From Psoroptes ovis (Eukaryota; Arthropoda; Arachnida; Sarcoptiformes; Psoroptidae), in the NCBI GenBank assembly GCA_002943765.1, contig PQWQ01000003.1, positions 496,001 through 560,000 of the forward strand: DNA of 64,000 nucleotides. Reading direction: 5' to 3'. Of the stretch, positions 48,001 through 61,996 are shown in pieces; within the stretch, counting starts at the first letter, position 1, and each line of letters begins with the position of its first letter. The notes beneath the pieces are model-generated. The model saw only the letters and a list, made by a program, of their open reading frames with translations. It ran no database searches and was not told where the DNA came from. Position numbers and translations under genes: made by a program.

Positions 48001-51000
48001 CACAAATCACTGTGAATTGCTGTGAAAAACTTTTAATTATTTTAATTGTTTTCTATTCATTCATTTAGCTTACTTTTACAACGATGAAAATAAAGTCAAT
48101 TTATTTTGACATGTTCCAATATGACTATTGAATATAATAATAATAACAAGTCATTTGTTTCAAGTCAGTCAAAGAATGAATGAACAATAAATGAAAACCT
48201 TGAAAGATCTAAGATGTTGATAGACTTTGTGTGTTAGCGTTGATTTACTGATACACCTATGCAACCGAACCAGGATTGATATCAATGATGATGATGATAC
48301 CATTTATGTTTGGACACGCTGGACATACTAAAGATGGTCAAATTTTTGTTTTCTTGAAGATTATTTCCAACATATAGTGTCATTTTTTTCGAATGAAATT
48401 ATCTTATCGGGTTGTAATTTAATGAAATTTTAAGGTTTGGTTTTTTTGCTTTGTTTCCAGAACTTAACATTTGAGCTTGATGGTGGCTATCTTTGGTGGC
48501 AAATTAATTGTTGCTGTTGATGCTGCTGAAGATGCTCGACAATGTCCACACCATCATTTGAATACATTTCATAGGCATTCATTTTTTTCATAAATTTTAA
48601 ACTATTCTTACATGAGTTTCTATGCAAAAATAAAAATTTTTATAGTCATAAGACTTTGCTTCAAAAGTCATTTCAGTCATTTTTAAAGATGATATTTTAA
48701 AAAAATGAAAATAAAATTGAAATAATCATGGTCAAATGTGGTCATAAAGTTTGAATTCGTTTGTCTGTGTGTGAAAAACAAAGCAAAGCAAAGCAAAGCA
48801 ATGGCAAAGCAAAGCCCACTAAATGAAAATGAATTTAAATTATTTTTCTTAATATTTCAACTTTGAGATGTTCTCAAAAATGTTAAATGAATGAATTTGT
48901 CGCTTTAGTCAATGCTTTTTCCATGCTTTTCCAATGCTTATTCAAAGCTTTACCAAGCTTTTCAGACATGAAATAATTATCGTTTTCATTATTAATGTTC
49001 ATAGCATAATTTCAATGATAATTTCTGTAATTGCCTCTGTCTTATTACATTACTTTCTTCAGCTTCAACTTCGAGTATGTCACTCATAAATAATCATCTT
49101 CAATGATAATATTTGGTCGAAGAAAAAAATATTATGTCTAGCGCGGTTTTAGTCAAACAAAACTTAAAATTAAATTAAGCATATGCATATGAGTGTGTGT
49201 GACTTTGGACCATATAGAATCAATAATTATGATTGTAGCATCAGCAGTAAGCATAAGCATCTTGCTGCGCAAGTTTTTATTGAGCCAGCTACTGCAAATT
49301 ATCATCAAAAGAGTCGAGGGTTAGACGTGTATAATGGGTTCTTGCAATAACAATATGGTGATTCGACATTCACATAATTATTATTATGGCGACGATTTTT
49401 CCGAGAGGGGTGAAGGATTGATGTTATTTTTTATTGGTTATGTTTTCGCTTGTGTCCATGTCCATGTCTTCCATGGGAAATGATGATTATATGGTGAACA
49501 CATAAAAGAGTTATGAGCATTTACGTTGAGTGTATTAACATTTGTTTCAGCTGTACACGATTGATAATTCGTTTCATTTCATTTAATTTCATTTTCGATG
49601 TTTTTGGCTGTTATTTGTATGTCCATAAAATTTGTGTTCTTTGACTTTTTGAATTCAAATACCATACGAACCAACCAGTCATTTTGGTTGGCTGATTTTC
49701 ATATTTTGGTATTTTATTTACTTCGTCAAAGACACAAGAAAAATAAAAACATATTTCAAAATATGATTGTCAAAATATTTTGTTGTTGTTGTTGTTGGTC
49801 GTTGTTTTTTGGTTTTCGTTTCCGATTTTTTTCCAACTCAAAGGGTTATACATGTACAAGCAAATTGTATTTTTGTTTGGTCAAATTTGTTTTCGATGTT
49901 TCATGTCAGACACAATCGTAATTATCATTCAGTCAGTCAAGGGTTTCAATGTTCAAAAGTTCAAAAGTCATCATCTAGTGATGATGATAAGGGTTAAAAT
50001 ACATCAAAATAAAAGCAAAACGATGATGATGATACCGAGTCATTTTTCCACATAAAAAATAAGAAAAAAAACGTAAAAACAATGACAATAAACAATGGTC
50101 GATGGTCACGAATCGATATGTCGATTCGAGGCAATATATGAGCATATTTCATTGAATTACATTGGAATTAGCACCAATTTTTTCGGGCTTCAAAGGGTTT
50201 GATGCTTATGAAAATGAAAATATTTACGACCTTTTGCATAATAAAATGCGAAATTCTATGAACAAAATCTATTTTTTATCATTATTTTACCCATACAGTC
50301 ACTATGGTTCAATGATTATTTGATTGTTTTTCATATAGAATACATTTCAATTCAATCAAACTTTATCATATCGAATAAAAACAATGAGATTTGGACCACC
50401 TGGATGTATAACTATCGATGGTCGCTGTTGGACCATATCATCGATTTGAAAAAAACTATAGAAAATTCCAGGTATCAAAATGAAAAAAATTCAAAAGAAA
50501 AAATGGCAAATGTTTTCCACGAAAAAAATTCACAACTTGTCAATGAGCGATCATGATTGCTGTTCAGCGGAAAACCAAAGATCAATGTCCAATTGAAACA
50601 ATTTCGATTGAAATCACAGTTGAAAATAACATGAATTTCAATGGATTTTAATCAATTTCTTTCTTATTTTGGTTGTTTACTGTTGTCAATTATCATCGAT
50701 TATTGTTGTTCAAGTTCGGGTGCAAAAAAAAAAAAAAAATGAAATTATTCCACACACACGATTCATCATTATTGATCGATCATTACATTTTGTCGCTGTC
50801 ACTGAATCAATTTCGATTAATTTTTTTTTTCATTTGAAACAAACAAACAAACAAATAGACAAATTCAATCATTAACAATCATTGACACGAAATGTGATTG
50901 TTTATTGATGGTGTTGTAAATACATTTAAAAATATGAACAATAAATTCAATGAATGACACATATTACAATCAAAATACAATGGTGATAATTGTCTGAACA

Positions 51001-54000
51001 CACAAATATTACAACTTTTGATGTGTTTTCCCCCTTGCTGCTTCGGTAAAGGTAAGTTTGGTGTTGAGGGTGATGGAGGTGTTCGTGTGATGGTAATGGT
51101 GGTGTTGGTGGTGGTGTTAGTGATAATCGTATAAATACAATACACGAACAATACAATAGACATACAAACACTTATATCACGACAAAATGAGGATAGAATA
51201 AAAAAATCATCATCATCATCATTATTACCAGTGATTATTGATGATGATGATGATGATCGTAATAATAATGACAAGATACATGAAACACATTGTTTGGTAG
51301 TGTTAAATATGTACTATTGGTGATGGTACATGTGTAAAACAATGAATTAAACATATTTGAAAAAACATATGAACGAAGCATCGAACCATGACCATCCGTT
51401 ATAATCATTAATTTTTTTTCTGTTCATTTTCTTTGGGTAAATTTTTGATTGAATTCAATTGAATTGAATTGAAAATTGAAGAATAATAATCGTCATAATG
51501 AAAATAATGAATGTCGATGATGTTCGAGGGCTTTGAAACACCCCCAAATCCAATATGGTGTACGATAATATGAATTATCTGTTTTTTTTTGCTTTGTTTT
51601 CAAGTGAAATTTTCGCCTAAAATTTTCACTGAAAATTTCCAAAGTTTCTCTCACTCAATTATTAAGCTCTAATGGCAGAATTTAAACGAAATTACTAGAA
51701 AACAATAATCATCTTTGGAGAAATTATTGTGATCATTAATTTTCCATTATATTTTCAATGGGAGAAGCAAAAAGAAAAAAATGAAACAAAGGCCCAGAAT
51801 CGATGATTCTGGAGACACATTCGAGACTTTAAATGAAATTTGTTTTGTAGGAAAAATTCTGTGCTTTCGATAATAGCGGTAATAATGATCGGTTTTTGGT
51901 TGTTTGGGCTGTTATTGGTGCTTGAATGACGCCGCTAAAGATAATAGTTTTTCGCCATGAAAATACTAATGATACAGTATTTGGAAGAAATTATTTTTCG
52001 GGAAAAAATATTTTTTCCATGTTTATCAGAACCAAAAAGTGTTTTCACAGAAAGCTTTGACATGTGCATATTAGCATCTTCAATCGATGTTAAACACACT
52101 AATCATTATCGTTTTGTGAGCTGAACATTTTAACAAAGATCAGTGGAAAAACGATTAGTTTGAACAACGAGAATGTCCGTGAAATGAGACACAAATTTGA
52201 TTTGACATGTTTCAATGAAAATTATCGTCAATTATTTGTTATTTTGCCAGATTTTCATCGTTCAAAAATCAACATTCATTTTTCATATTGTACTCGAATG
52301 AACTTTCGTATTAACGATAATGATGATGATACATGACGACAATTACAGTGATGATAAATAATCCATTGTTTTTTCTATGCTTTACCCTTTTCACAAAATG
52401 GTTTCAAAATGATGCATTTGAATGGACAGGGATTTTTCGAGTTTTTCCAAATTAACATGGTGTATTTGTTTGTTTGTTTTATTTAATCGTTCAAGTCGTT
52501 CAAGCATCAATTTTTTCTTGGTTATTTTGGTAAATATAAATAGACTTTTTTGTTAATCACAAACGGCCAGATATTTTTGTTCTCGTTTTTGTTTAATGCT
52601 GTCCACGAATCCATACGCATCTTGTGTGTGTGTGTACAATGCTCCCATTGATTAATGTGTTTTTTCGTGTAATTATGATTAATTTTTCATAGAATCATCC
52701 AATGAAACGAAATCCAAGAATTCGAATGACCAACGATTATTAATAATTGGTGACATTCATCATCATCAACATCATCATCGTATGAGAATATATTTGGAAA
52801 CTTTTGTCGATTGTAAACATTTGTTTCATTCATTATGTCGAAACAAACGAATGTGGAACGAAAACAATAATCGATAATCAGAAAATGATCTCAAAATAAA
52901 CAAACAAACAAATACAAATAAACATTTGAAATGTTAAGCTTTCAAATTAATATTTAATGAAATCAATAAGAGAAAACAAAATATCCATAAACAGAAACAA
53001 TTGAACAACAACAACTGAACAAAATCAATTAATCAAAATATATTTGTGTTTATGAATTAACGAATTCATGAACATTCAGATGAAAGCAGATGGACAAAAA
53101 TTGTCGATTCGATTGGATTGACCTGGACAATCGATTCGAGCAGAATATATCAATGATGCTATGGTGTTAATAGATTTATTTCAAAGCAAAAATAAACTAT
53201 GAACTAATATGAACTTGAATTCGTCATCATCCGAGAGAAAAATATACTTCTCTCTGAACATTTTTGAAATTCATACAATCATTGATCATTAATATTTTCA
53301 AAAATGATAATAATAATAATAATATGAATTATGATATTTTGATCATCATAATCATCATTATCATCAACAAGAAGATCATCAAAATATCATATAAATAAAT
53401 TTTATGATAAGCTCAATGACAAACAAATGGACAAATGATGTTCACACACACACACACAGAAAAATAGCGAAAAATTTTGATGATATTTATCCAGTAACAT
53501 ATACATATGAATATATAAACAGGATTAAATTCTGTTATTGATGATGGTGATAATGATAATAATACTGATGATGGTGATGCTTATTTCAAAAAGATCAAAA
53601 ATTGAGAAAAAATATAGAAAAATTCATTAATATTTTTTTGGTTATTTGATATTTCATTCTACTTTATTCACAAATATTTAATTCACCAATAAATATGTGA
53701 ATAACTAAAATAAATAAATGATTGAATGAATGAATTAATAAAATGAACGAATAAATGAATAAATGAATGAATGATGATGATGACACCTAAGGTTTTTGCA
53801 AAAAAAAAATCTTTTCGATGCATCATTTTTTTCAGAGATGATTTTTCAGAGGTTTTCATAGGTTTTCAAAGGTTTTCAATGATAGATATTTGATAGGTTT
53901 TTGAATGATTTTTGCCAAAGGTTTTGTGTGAAGATTTATGAATATTCAAAAAAACATTATATTCTTATCATATTATAAATGAATAAATATTTATATATTT

Positions 54001-57000
54001 ATTTACATTTATATCCGATTTTCAATGTTGTCAACTCGGTGCAATGGTAGAAAAAAAAATTCAAATCTGATATTTGGACAATTTCGCTTTAAAATATATT
54101 CAATTTCAGTGTTGAATTTTTCCATCAATTCATTCATTCATTCATTTGATTTAAAGCAAAACATTATTAATCATCATTATCATGTCTCTTAAGAGATGAT
54201 GTGTTTGTATTTTAATATATTTGAATATGAAAATTAAAATTTAAAAAAATAAAAAAATCTTGATCTTTCTTAAGATGTTTAATGGTTGAAAATAGATAAA
54301 TAAATAGATAGATAACTAAGCAAGCAAATGTATGAATGAATGAATGTCGATTACAATTAAGATTTACTTTTTTGGTTGATGGATACAAGTCGCAGGCACA
54401 GTACACAAGTAAATATCAATGTGTAAAAATGTAAATACACAGACACATATTCACAGGGCAAATGATAATGATTTTTCAATGTAATTTCATTGAATTTTTT
54501 TTTTAAATTTTTGAAAAAAAAATTTCTCTGAATTCTGAATCCGATCAAATGATTTTCTGCAGTTATTATTATCATTGAATTACCATTGAATTATCATTGC
54601 ATTAAATTTAAAATATTCATTCATTGAAAAAGAATGAATAATGATTGTATTCATTTCGGAAGAATTTTCATTTTTCACTTTTCACATTTCACTCCATTCC
54701 ATTTCAATGACTATTTTTGATTGTTATTGTTTCTGGCCCAATTTTTGAATTTTGAATGGAAATTTTTTAAATTTTTTCACTTGGATTTCAGTGATACACA
54801 TACAGACACTTTGACTATGATTCAAAAGTGTCAATTGTTTATTTTATATGGAAAAAATATATAACAAACGATTATTGAGCAGAGTTCAAATATTTTCAAA
54901 TATTTCAGAAAATGTTTCAATGAAAAATTTGAATTTGTGTCTCAGCAAATTTTTTTATTATTCATATGATTCAAATGATTCACATTAGATTCTCGATTCT
55001 TTCATCAATCTTTTAATGATTTTAGAATTCAAATTCTTTGAAATTTAATGGGAAAATTTATAGAAATCAAATGGAGTACTTTATGGTTAATTAATCAGCA
55101 AATTTCTAAACAGAAATATTTGACAAATTTTATTCATGAGATTCCTTTGATTCTTGTAGAATTTACATCAGAACCCTGCATATGCAGTATTCTGTCGATT
55201 CCGAAGCTCAAAGCCTGCTAATTGTTCATTGAGTGCTGAAAGTTGCCCATGTTCATGTGGATCGCTGCATTTCAAACCAGATTAATCCTCAACAAACAAA
55301 CAATGTTTTAATGAGAATCGAATGGTTAATTATTCATCATTTTAAAATGTTTCGCAGAAAAAGTAAATGAGAACTTAATTAATTATTTCGGTTTTTAGCT
55401 TTTCTCTTGTCTTGTTTGTTTATTTAGCAAACTAGTCCGTTGCAATTAAACAATTGAAAATTATTATTAAAATAATTAACGATTAATCAATTATTAATCA
55501 TCTAATCATACGATGAATTTCGGCAATTAATTAGAATTTGTATGTGGTTTTTTTCTTTGAAATCGTTCAACGATTTTACTAATTGATTTTTGCCGGGTGC
55601 AACTATGCACAGATTATCCTTTGAAGCCTAAAGGATGCGAAAAATTTCATGGCGAAAAATTCAAAGATTCAAAGATTTTCCGAAATTTTTCAAGCTTAAT
55701 ATTTGCTACTACTTATTACTGCTGCTTAATCTATGCTTTTGCAATGAAATTAGTCAAGTGAGCAATATGCAATGTGCAGCAAAAAAGCATCCATTTCACA
55801 CGGACTAATAAATACACAGACACTCTCATATATAATAATTTTTAATCAAGTTCCAAGAACATGGAAAAATAACAAAAAATTTTTAATAGATGTGCTTAGT
55901 GCACAGTGTCTGCGCGTGCAATAACACGCATATCATCGCCGACCAACATACACATGTTATTATTTCGATGTTTTCAATTGAAAATTTGATGTGTATTTGT
56001 GCATACAATTTACCACAACAGCAGCAGCAGCAGTAAACAAACACATTTACAGTTTCAAAAATTCAAAAAATTGAATGCTTCAATTCAATGGTAATTCAAA
56101 CAAAAATTCAACAATTCTACGCTTATTTGTTCATAGTGAATTCATTCATTGAAAATTTTCATTGTTCCAAATTACCATTCAACTGTTTGATTGTAAATTT
56201 CAGTCAATTTCATGTATTTGTCACTTGTCAAAAATTATGTGTTTCAAAAATAATCATTTTTTGAAATGATCGTGATTGAATCAATTGAATCCATTGATCC
56301 ACTGATGCTATTTGCAACGTTAGTGACCCTTTGAAATTCTTGCGTGTTGCCGTGAATTGTGACTCTTTGAACCTGTAAATCTTTGAATTTCGAACAAAAC
56401 AAAATACTTAAATGATTGAATAAACCACAAATTTGTGTCTTTTTGGCATGGTTTTCTAGTGACGATGAAAAAATCCAGCCTTAATTATATTATTGATTGT
56501 AGTGTGAAATTCATAAATAAATGGATTGGAAAATTTTCCAAACAATCGAATCATTAAAATCATTAAGATAATCATCATCATCATCATAATCATCATGGTT
56601 TAAAATTTTGTCTTTATCTTTAAATCTTTATGAATATTTAAGCAAGTGTATTTGTGTTTTTGTGTATGTTTATATAAATAAATGAATATAAATAAATGAA
56701 ATGAATGAATGAATCAATAAACATTTAAAATAAATGAACAAGTGAATTCAAAATGAATAAATGAATAAATGGCTGAATAAATCTTGTATCAAATCAAACA
56801 AAGTAAATACAACCAATCACTAATCACTAATAATCACCACTTTTGCAAAAACCATCAACAAAAAACGACAATTTATTGTTATTATCATCATTTATTTGTG
56901 GTCAAAATGAAAAAAAAATGGACAAAATGACCATGTATCAATCATACATATAAACAACAACAATGGTGGTGATAATAATGATGAACAAAGTAAATGATGA

Positions 57001-58165
57001 TGATGTACATATTTATGATAATAATGATAGTTGTATTTTGCCTTTTACTCATTACAATTACTCTTTTTCATTTGATTTTATCTTAACACTCAAATCAAAA
57101 ATTGATGAATATTAATTATGAATTATGAATTCTTTTGAACCATTGTTGTCGATCATTGTGATTGTTGATTAGTCATTATTATTATCATTTATGTGGGGGG
57201 GATAAATGTGCATTTTTCTTCTTTTTCTGGGATGAAAGTCAGTCATTCAATGGATGATAATGGCAAATGAATACAACTTGTTCGATGCATTGCATTGATT
57301 GAAAATATAATGAAATAATAGAAACAATTATATCTTTGAAATGGGCAATTTCAAACATTTTTAAATGTCTATTCCCGTGCAATGAATGGGAATAACCGAT
57401 CTCTTCATAATTTATATTTGTCATTTTTTAATTATCAAATATTTCTCGCATTTCTCGAGATATAAATAATAAAAATTATTCGAAACAAATATATTAATGT
57501 TTAATACCAACTATTCAATTGTTTTTAATGATAATTTTTCAATTAAATAATTCATTTATATTTATTTGATTTCATATTTCATATTTCTTCTGCGATTATT
57601 TTTAATCAATGATATGAATTTGGACATATCTGCAGGTTATTATCATGATCTATCGATCATAATTAATATCTCCACCTTGTTTTTTTGTTTTTTGTTTTTC
57701 AAAATATTGATGTTATTTGATTTGAAATGAAATAAACAAATTTCAAAAATAAGAAACATTCAAAACAAATTCGAAGAAATGATAGATAATGATTGAAATA
57801 ATTAATAATTGTAATTAATACTATTTTGATTAATAATAAAAATATTACCATTAATAATGGTAATGATAATTATCATTAACATTATACATCAGAAAAATAG
57901 ATAAATATTAACTAATTGTATTTAATTTTATCGATATGAATGTATAAATGAATGATTGAATGGAAGAAACAAAAAATCAATTGATTAGATAAATGAATAA
58001 TAAATAATAATAAATGATAATAATAATTGTAAATCATTCAAATATCATATGTGATATGTAATATTGTAACAATATTTATAATATTTTCTTGTGAAAATTC
58101 AATCTTAATTCAATTTTTTTCTATTAATTATTTTATTTCATTATTATTAATTACAAATCTAATAG
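42081..58165. other. Long gene-poor stretch
   Basis: About 16 kb with no supportable gene. Visible items: T23 at 43202-43224; an (AAAAT)n tract at about 46255-46290; AAAGC repeats at 48779-48816; a degenerate 10-bp repeat with core GGTTTTCA at about 53839-53879; (CA) at 53443-53458; many ATC/GAT runs. A coding-like 69-codon frame at 45909 is listed separately. Another weak 37-codon frame starts at 48480, after an acceptor-like TTGTTTCCAG. The two strands look alike in composition. Confidence 0.5.
45909..46118 (+). other. Possible small two-helix membrane ORF, unidentified
   Basis: From the ATG at 45909 to the stop ending at 46118 the frame encodes 69 aa with two hydrophobic segments (about residues 6-22 and 40-62) separated by a basic loop (KLRHCTKRIQIRDSAR). 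The layout resembles a small two-pass membrane peptide, or one exon of a larger membrane protein. No family recognised, and flanking splice sites are not convincing. Confidence 0.2.
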
Positions 58166-58302
58166 TATACAATCTAAGACTAGGACAACGGGCTAGAAAG
58201 CTTCGTTGTTTACAACTTCTTGCAATGTTTCAAAAACATGTATCAGATGTCTTATGGGCATCTTCTTCGAGAAGCAACAAAGACAATAGACAAATCAAAT
58301 GA
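58166..58302 (+). other. Possible terminal exon, unidentified
   Basis: After an acceptor-like AATAG (58165) the frame stays open for 44 codons to TGA (58300-58302). The stretch is richer in G and C than its flanks and codes for a basic peptide, LGQRARKLRCLQLLAMFQKH, followed by a Trp and a Ser/Arg/Asn tail. The composition looks like protein rather than low-complexity DNA. No domain recognised. It could be the 3' exon of a long-intron plus-strand gene. Confidence 0.25.
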
Positions 58303-59833
58303 TAAATGATCAAGTGTTAATAGTTGATCGCTACGATCATTCAATTATTTCTTCAATTGAATTGAATCGAATATTTCTTTTTTTACCGATTACTTCGCAA
58401 ATTATCATTGAAACATGGTAATTATCATCATTCGAAATACCCGAAACAATCATTTCATGAATTAATTGTCCACGATTACGATTACGATACAAATGTGAAT
58501 TTTAATTTCAAATTTCCATTTATTTTGCTTTGTCTTTTATCAATTCGACAGAGACACCATTTTACATTACCTTATTTTTCACATAGCCTTTGTTTCGCAG
58601 ATGATGATAATGATAATAATTTTTAATTTTTAATCAATAAATCAATGAATCAATGATTGTCTGAGATATCTCTCTCTCACTGAACCATGTATCATTTCAT
58701 TATAATCTGTGTGTGTATTATAATGAAATGGATTATGTATTTCTAAGATATTTTCTTGAATTTTTCTTCATCTCGAAGCATTTTTCTTGAATATTTTTCT
58801 ATGAATCATTTAATGAAAATGAAGCTTGAAAAAAAAAAATTAAACAAAGTCACGATTATGTCGACGATTATTATTTTCATCAATATTATTATTATTATAT
58901 GGTTGTGATATTTTCAAAATTACAATTACAAATTTTTTCAATTTTTTTGTTTTTCTGTGATTAATCAATAAATGAATTGAATTTCTCTGAATTGAATTGA
59001 AATCAAGTTTTTTTTCGAAATGAATCAAGTTTCGATGTCCACGACTATGACGACGATGTTTGACTAAAACAATAATTTCAATCTTTGAATTCATTTCAAT
59101 TCAAACTTTTCAAGCAAATTTCCCTTAGTATTCATCAACAAGAAATTGAAATTATTGAAATTATTAAAACAATACAATTTGAACGAATCACAAATCACAA
59201 ATCGCTACAACAACAACAACAACAAAGCACAAAATATCACCGTTTTCTATCACTGATGCTTATTATGTAATGTTATGTAGATATATGATTATTATTATTG
59301 TGATTATGAATTGAATTGTAGAAATATCATTAAATATAATAAGAAAACAAAACGAAAATTATCATTATCAATGTGTTTTATTATTATTTCTTATTTATTT
59401 CTTATTTTTAAAGTTTGAATTTGATTATAAGGTGAATAAATTGAAAAATTATTATAATTTTTTAAATCTTTGGCGAAATCGAGGAATTTGATCCATTCAT
59501 TTCGATGAATAAATGTTTTGAATGTTTTAAATGAATGAATCATTCAATGAATAGATGAATGAATGGATAAATGAATGATAATGTAAAATTAAAACAATTT
59601 TCATTTAAAAACAACAACAACAACAACAACGGCATTAACATCAAATAGAAAACATTACCATCATTATTATCAATGGAAGATTTATTAAACATTATCATCA
59701 TCGTTATTATTATCGTTATTATCATTATTATGATCATCATCATCAACCTTGTTTGATGTTTGTTCGATGTCCAAAAATGTTAACAAATTTTTCAATTTTT
59801 TTTTTTTTTTGTTTCAAATTATCATTAAAAAAA

Positions 59834-59903
59834 ATGTTAAACACTAAGCTCGATGCTCAAGCTATTGATGCTCATGCTGTTGATGCTCTCATACATCGCA
59901 AAG
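59834..59903 (+). other. Possible first coding exon, unidentified
   Basis: ATG at 59834 opens 23 codons ending in CGCAAAG followed by GTATTC, an acceptable splice donor. The peptide is MLNTKLDAQAIDAHAVDALI plus HRK, with a five-residue repeat (DAQAI, DAHAV, DALI) that reflects a 15-bp DNA period. The frame without splicing ends about 14 codons later. No matching family known to me. Confidence 0.22.
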
Positions 59904-60790
59904 GTATTCAATATTTCAGATTTTTCAATATTTTTTTCATAAATTGATTTGAATCAAATTTAATTTATTTGAAATTGATTATAATCGTTTGCTGCAGCAA
60001 CAGCAACAAAAAAAAAACGACAACAATGATCAACGATGATGATCAATAGTTGATTTGATCATGATTAAATTATCATCATTGAAAAAAACGACGAAGATAA
60101 TGATGATGATCATTGGGCAATTTCATTATCATTATTATTTGTAATTATAAATGTTGTTATGATGATCATTATTGTGATCATTATGATTATCCATTTTTAT
60201 TTATAATTCCGATTATTTTTTGAAATAAATCAAAGATTAAAAAATTGATTTATTAATTAATTAATTCAGTTTTTTTTAAGGTTTTCACCTCGAAGTCTGA
60301 ATTAATAATCGTCGTCGTCGACTTCGTTGTCGTTGACCTGTTTTTTCGCTCATTAAGACAACAGAAAAACGATTGTGCCTTATTATTAAATGATCATGAT
60401 CATTTGATGATCATCCTTTGAGTATCATCTTCGTGAGAATTTCAATGTCCAACAAAATGGACAAGTTGATTGAATATTTCAATCGAAATGAAAATGAATT
60501 CAACGACACTATTCATGGACAATATTTGCAATTGTTCTTGAATCGTTTCTCTCATAGCATTAATTATTATTGTTTATGAATAATTATTAATTATCATTTC
60601 ATAGTTTTTGTGTGTGCACACACAATTGAATTTTAATTCAATTCTTCTTGCTTTGTTCTATGGTTTTCTATGATTTACAATGATACAAACACACATTCAT
60701 TCATTCAATGATAATTTGAATTGGCCAATTGCAAAATGACAATTTAGTCACTTTGTTCAATTCTTAATTTTTCTCGTAATTAAATCTTAG

Positions 60791-60883
60791 CGAATGGTGG
60801 ATTGTGGACGATGTTTATTGTTCATTTCAATGCACTATATGCTTTGCAAGTGTGGTAAACACATTTCGTATTGCCCTACCTGA
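60791..60883 (+). other. Possible Cys-rich terminal exon, unidentified
   Basis: Follows an acceptor-like AAATCTTAG (60790). Thirty codons to TGA contain five Cys: VDCGRC, then LCKCGKH, then YCPT at the C-terminus. The CxxC/CxC spacing suggests metal binding, as in the last part of a zinc ribbon or RING-like protein. The frame upstream of the acceptor is closed by a TAG, so it can only be used as a spliced exon. A second, longer coding-like frame overlaps it. Confidence 0.22.
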
Positions 60884-61089
60884 AAATTCAATGATGAATT
60901 TCTCTGTCTTTGTTGTTTGCTGTTTTAATGATAATATTCATTAGCAATTATAATTGACTGTAAATTACTTATTATCCATCCATCCATTTATTGTCTCTTT
61001 CTTCATTCATAAATATATTCTTTTTCATTCATTTATTTTGTCAAGCCCATTTATGTTTGACTGTTTTATAGTCTTTTCGAAGCAATAAA

Positions 61090-61239
61090 ATGTCGCCTAT
61101 TTTTCGCATTATATTGCCATTGTTGGCCGAATATTTAGATGTCGGCTTGTCACCACAAACATTATTCAATGAGGAAAAAGGCGACAAAAGATTCAATTCA
61201 CATTCAATTCAAATGATAGAAGAGGATTGGCTTTCATAG
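61090..61239 (+). other. Small ORF, 49 aa, unidentified
   Basis: ATG with A at -3, then 49 codons to TAG. The N-terminus, MSPIFRIILPLLAEYLDVG, is hydrophobic; the rest is charged and ends EEDWLS. It is not low complexity. It could be a small peptide gene or a fragment. The first bases (ATGTCGCC) form an inverted pair with GGCGACAT at 61288-61295. Confidence 0.22.
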
Positions 61240-61962
61240 TCTCCAGAACACTGGTATATCTGGTTGTCGCTTGAATTCAAAGCTTTTGGCGACATTATTT
61301 TTTTTTAATATTTCATATATAAATGAATGAAATATCTTGTTCTTCTTCAGTGAAAAAATAGCTCTGAAAAACGAAGCCACATTTGAACGACGTCGAATCC
61401 AATTTCATAATAGTCTTATACATAGTTGATGTGTCAAAAAAAATTGTCTTCTTGTTTGTATGTTGATTATGTGCACCATGGTTATTGAGGGTGGAAAAAG
61501 CACAAAATTCTCAACGAAAGATAATTTCATATTAAGCTATATAGCTTAATGTTCATTTATTTCTTTCATTCATTTGACATGATAAATCGTCAACACACAC
61601 GAAGCTGAAATGACCTAAAATTTGTCTTTGAATTTCACGATTCTCGTCATATTTGCCATCATTGAATTTTTTCGAGAATTATTGAAATGCGCAGTCACAG
61701 TGAACTGAATTTGTTTTCGGTAAGCTTTGAATCGGAGAAAAGAATATTCAACCAAAAATAACTTTTGAATGACAATAAAAAAAATCCTTGGTAACCAAAA
61801 AGACTCCAACGGAATCATTCTATCCAAAAGCTATACAGTTCACGATTGTCAGTGAAGACAAAAAATGGCAAAAACATATCGATATATACTAAGCCTTAGC
61901 ATTTCATTCAGTTTGCAAAAACTTGGCGACTTTTGACAATTGAAAAGACACAGAATCGATTT

Positions 61963-61996
61963 TTTTTGGGCGAAGAAAAAAAAAGTCGCCCAAAAA
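61963..61996. other. Perfect 11-bp hairpin
   Basis: TTTTTGGGCGA (61963-61973) pairs with TCGCCCAAAAA (61986-61996) around a 12-nt purine loop. It is one of the few GC-containing perfect palindromes in the region. It could be a decayed MITE centre or transcript structure; no flanking target duplication was seen. Confidence 0.5.

Noticed and set aside
48480..48593. 37-codon frame after an acceptor-like TTTCCAG
   Set aside because: Several frames on both strands are equally open because of GCT/GAT repeats, so the coding signal is not specific.
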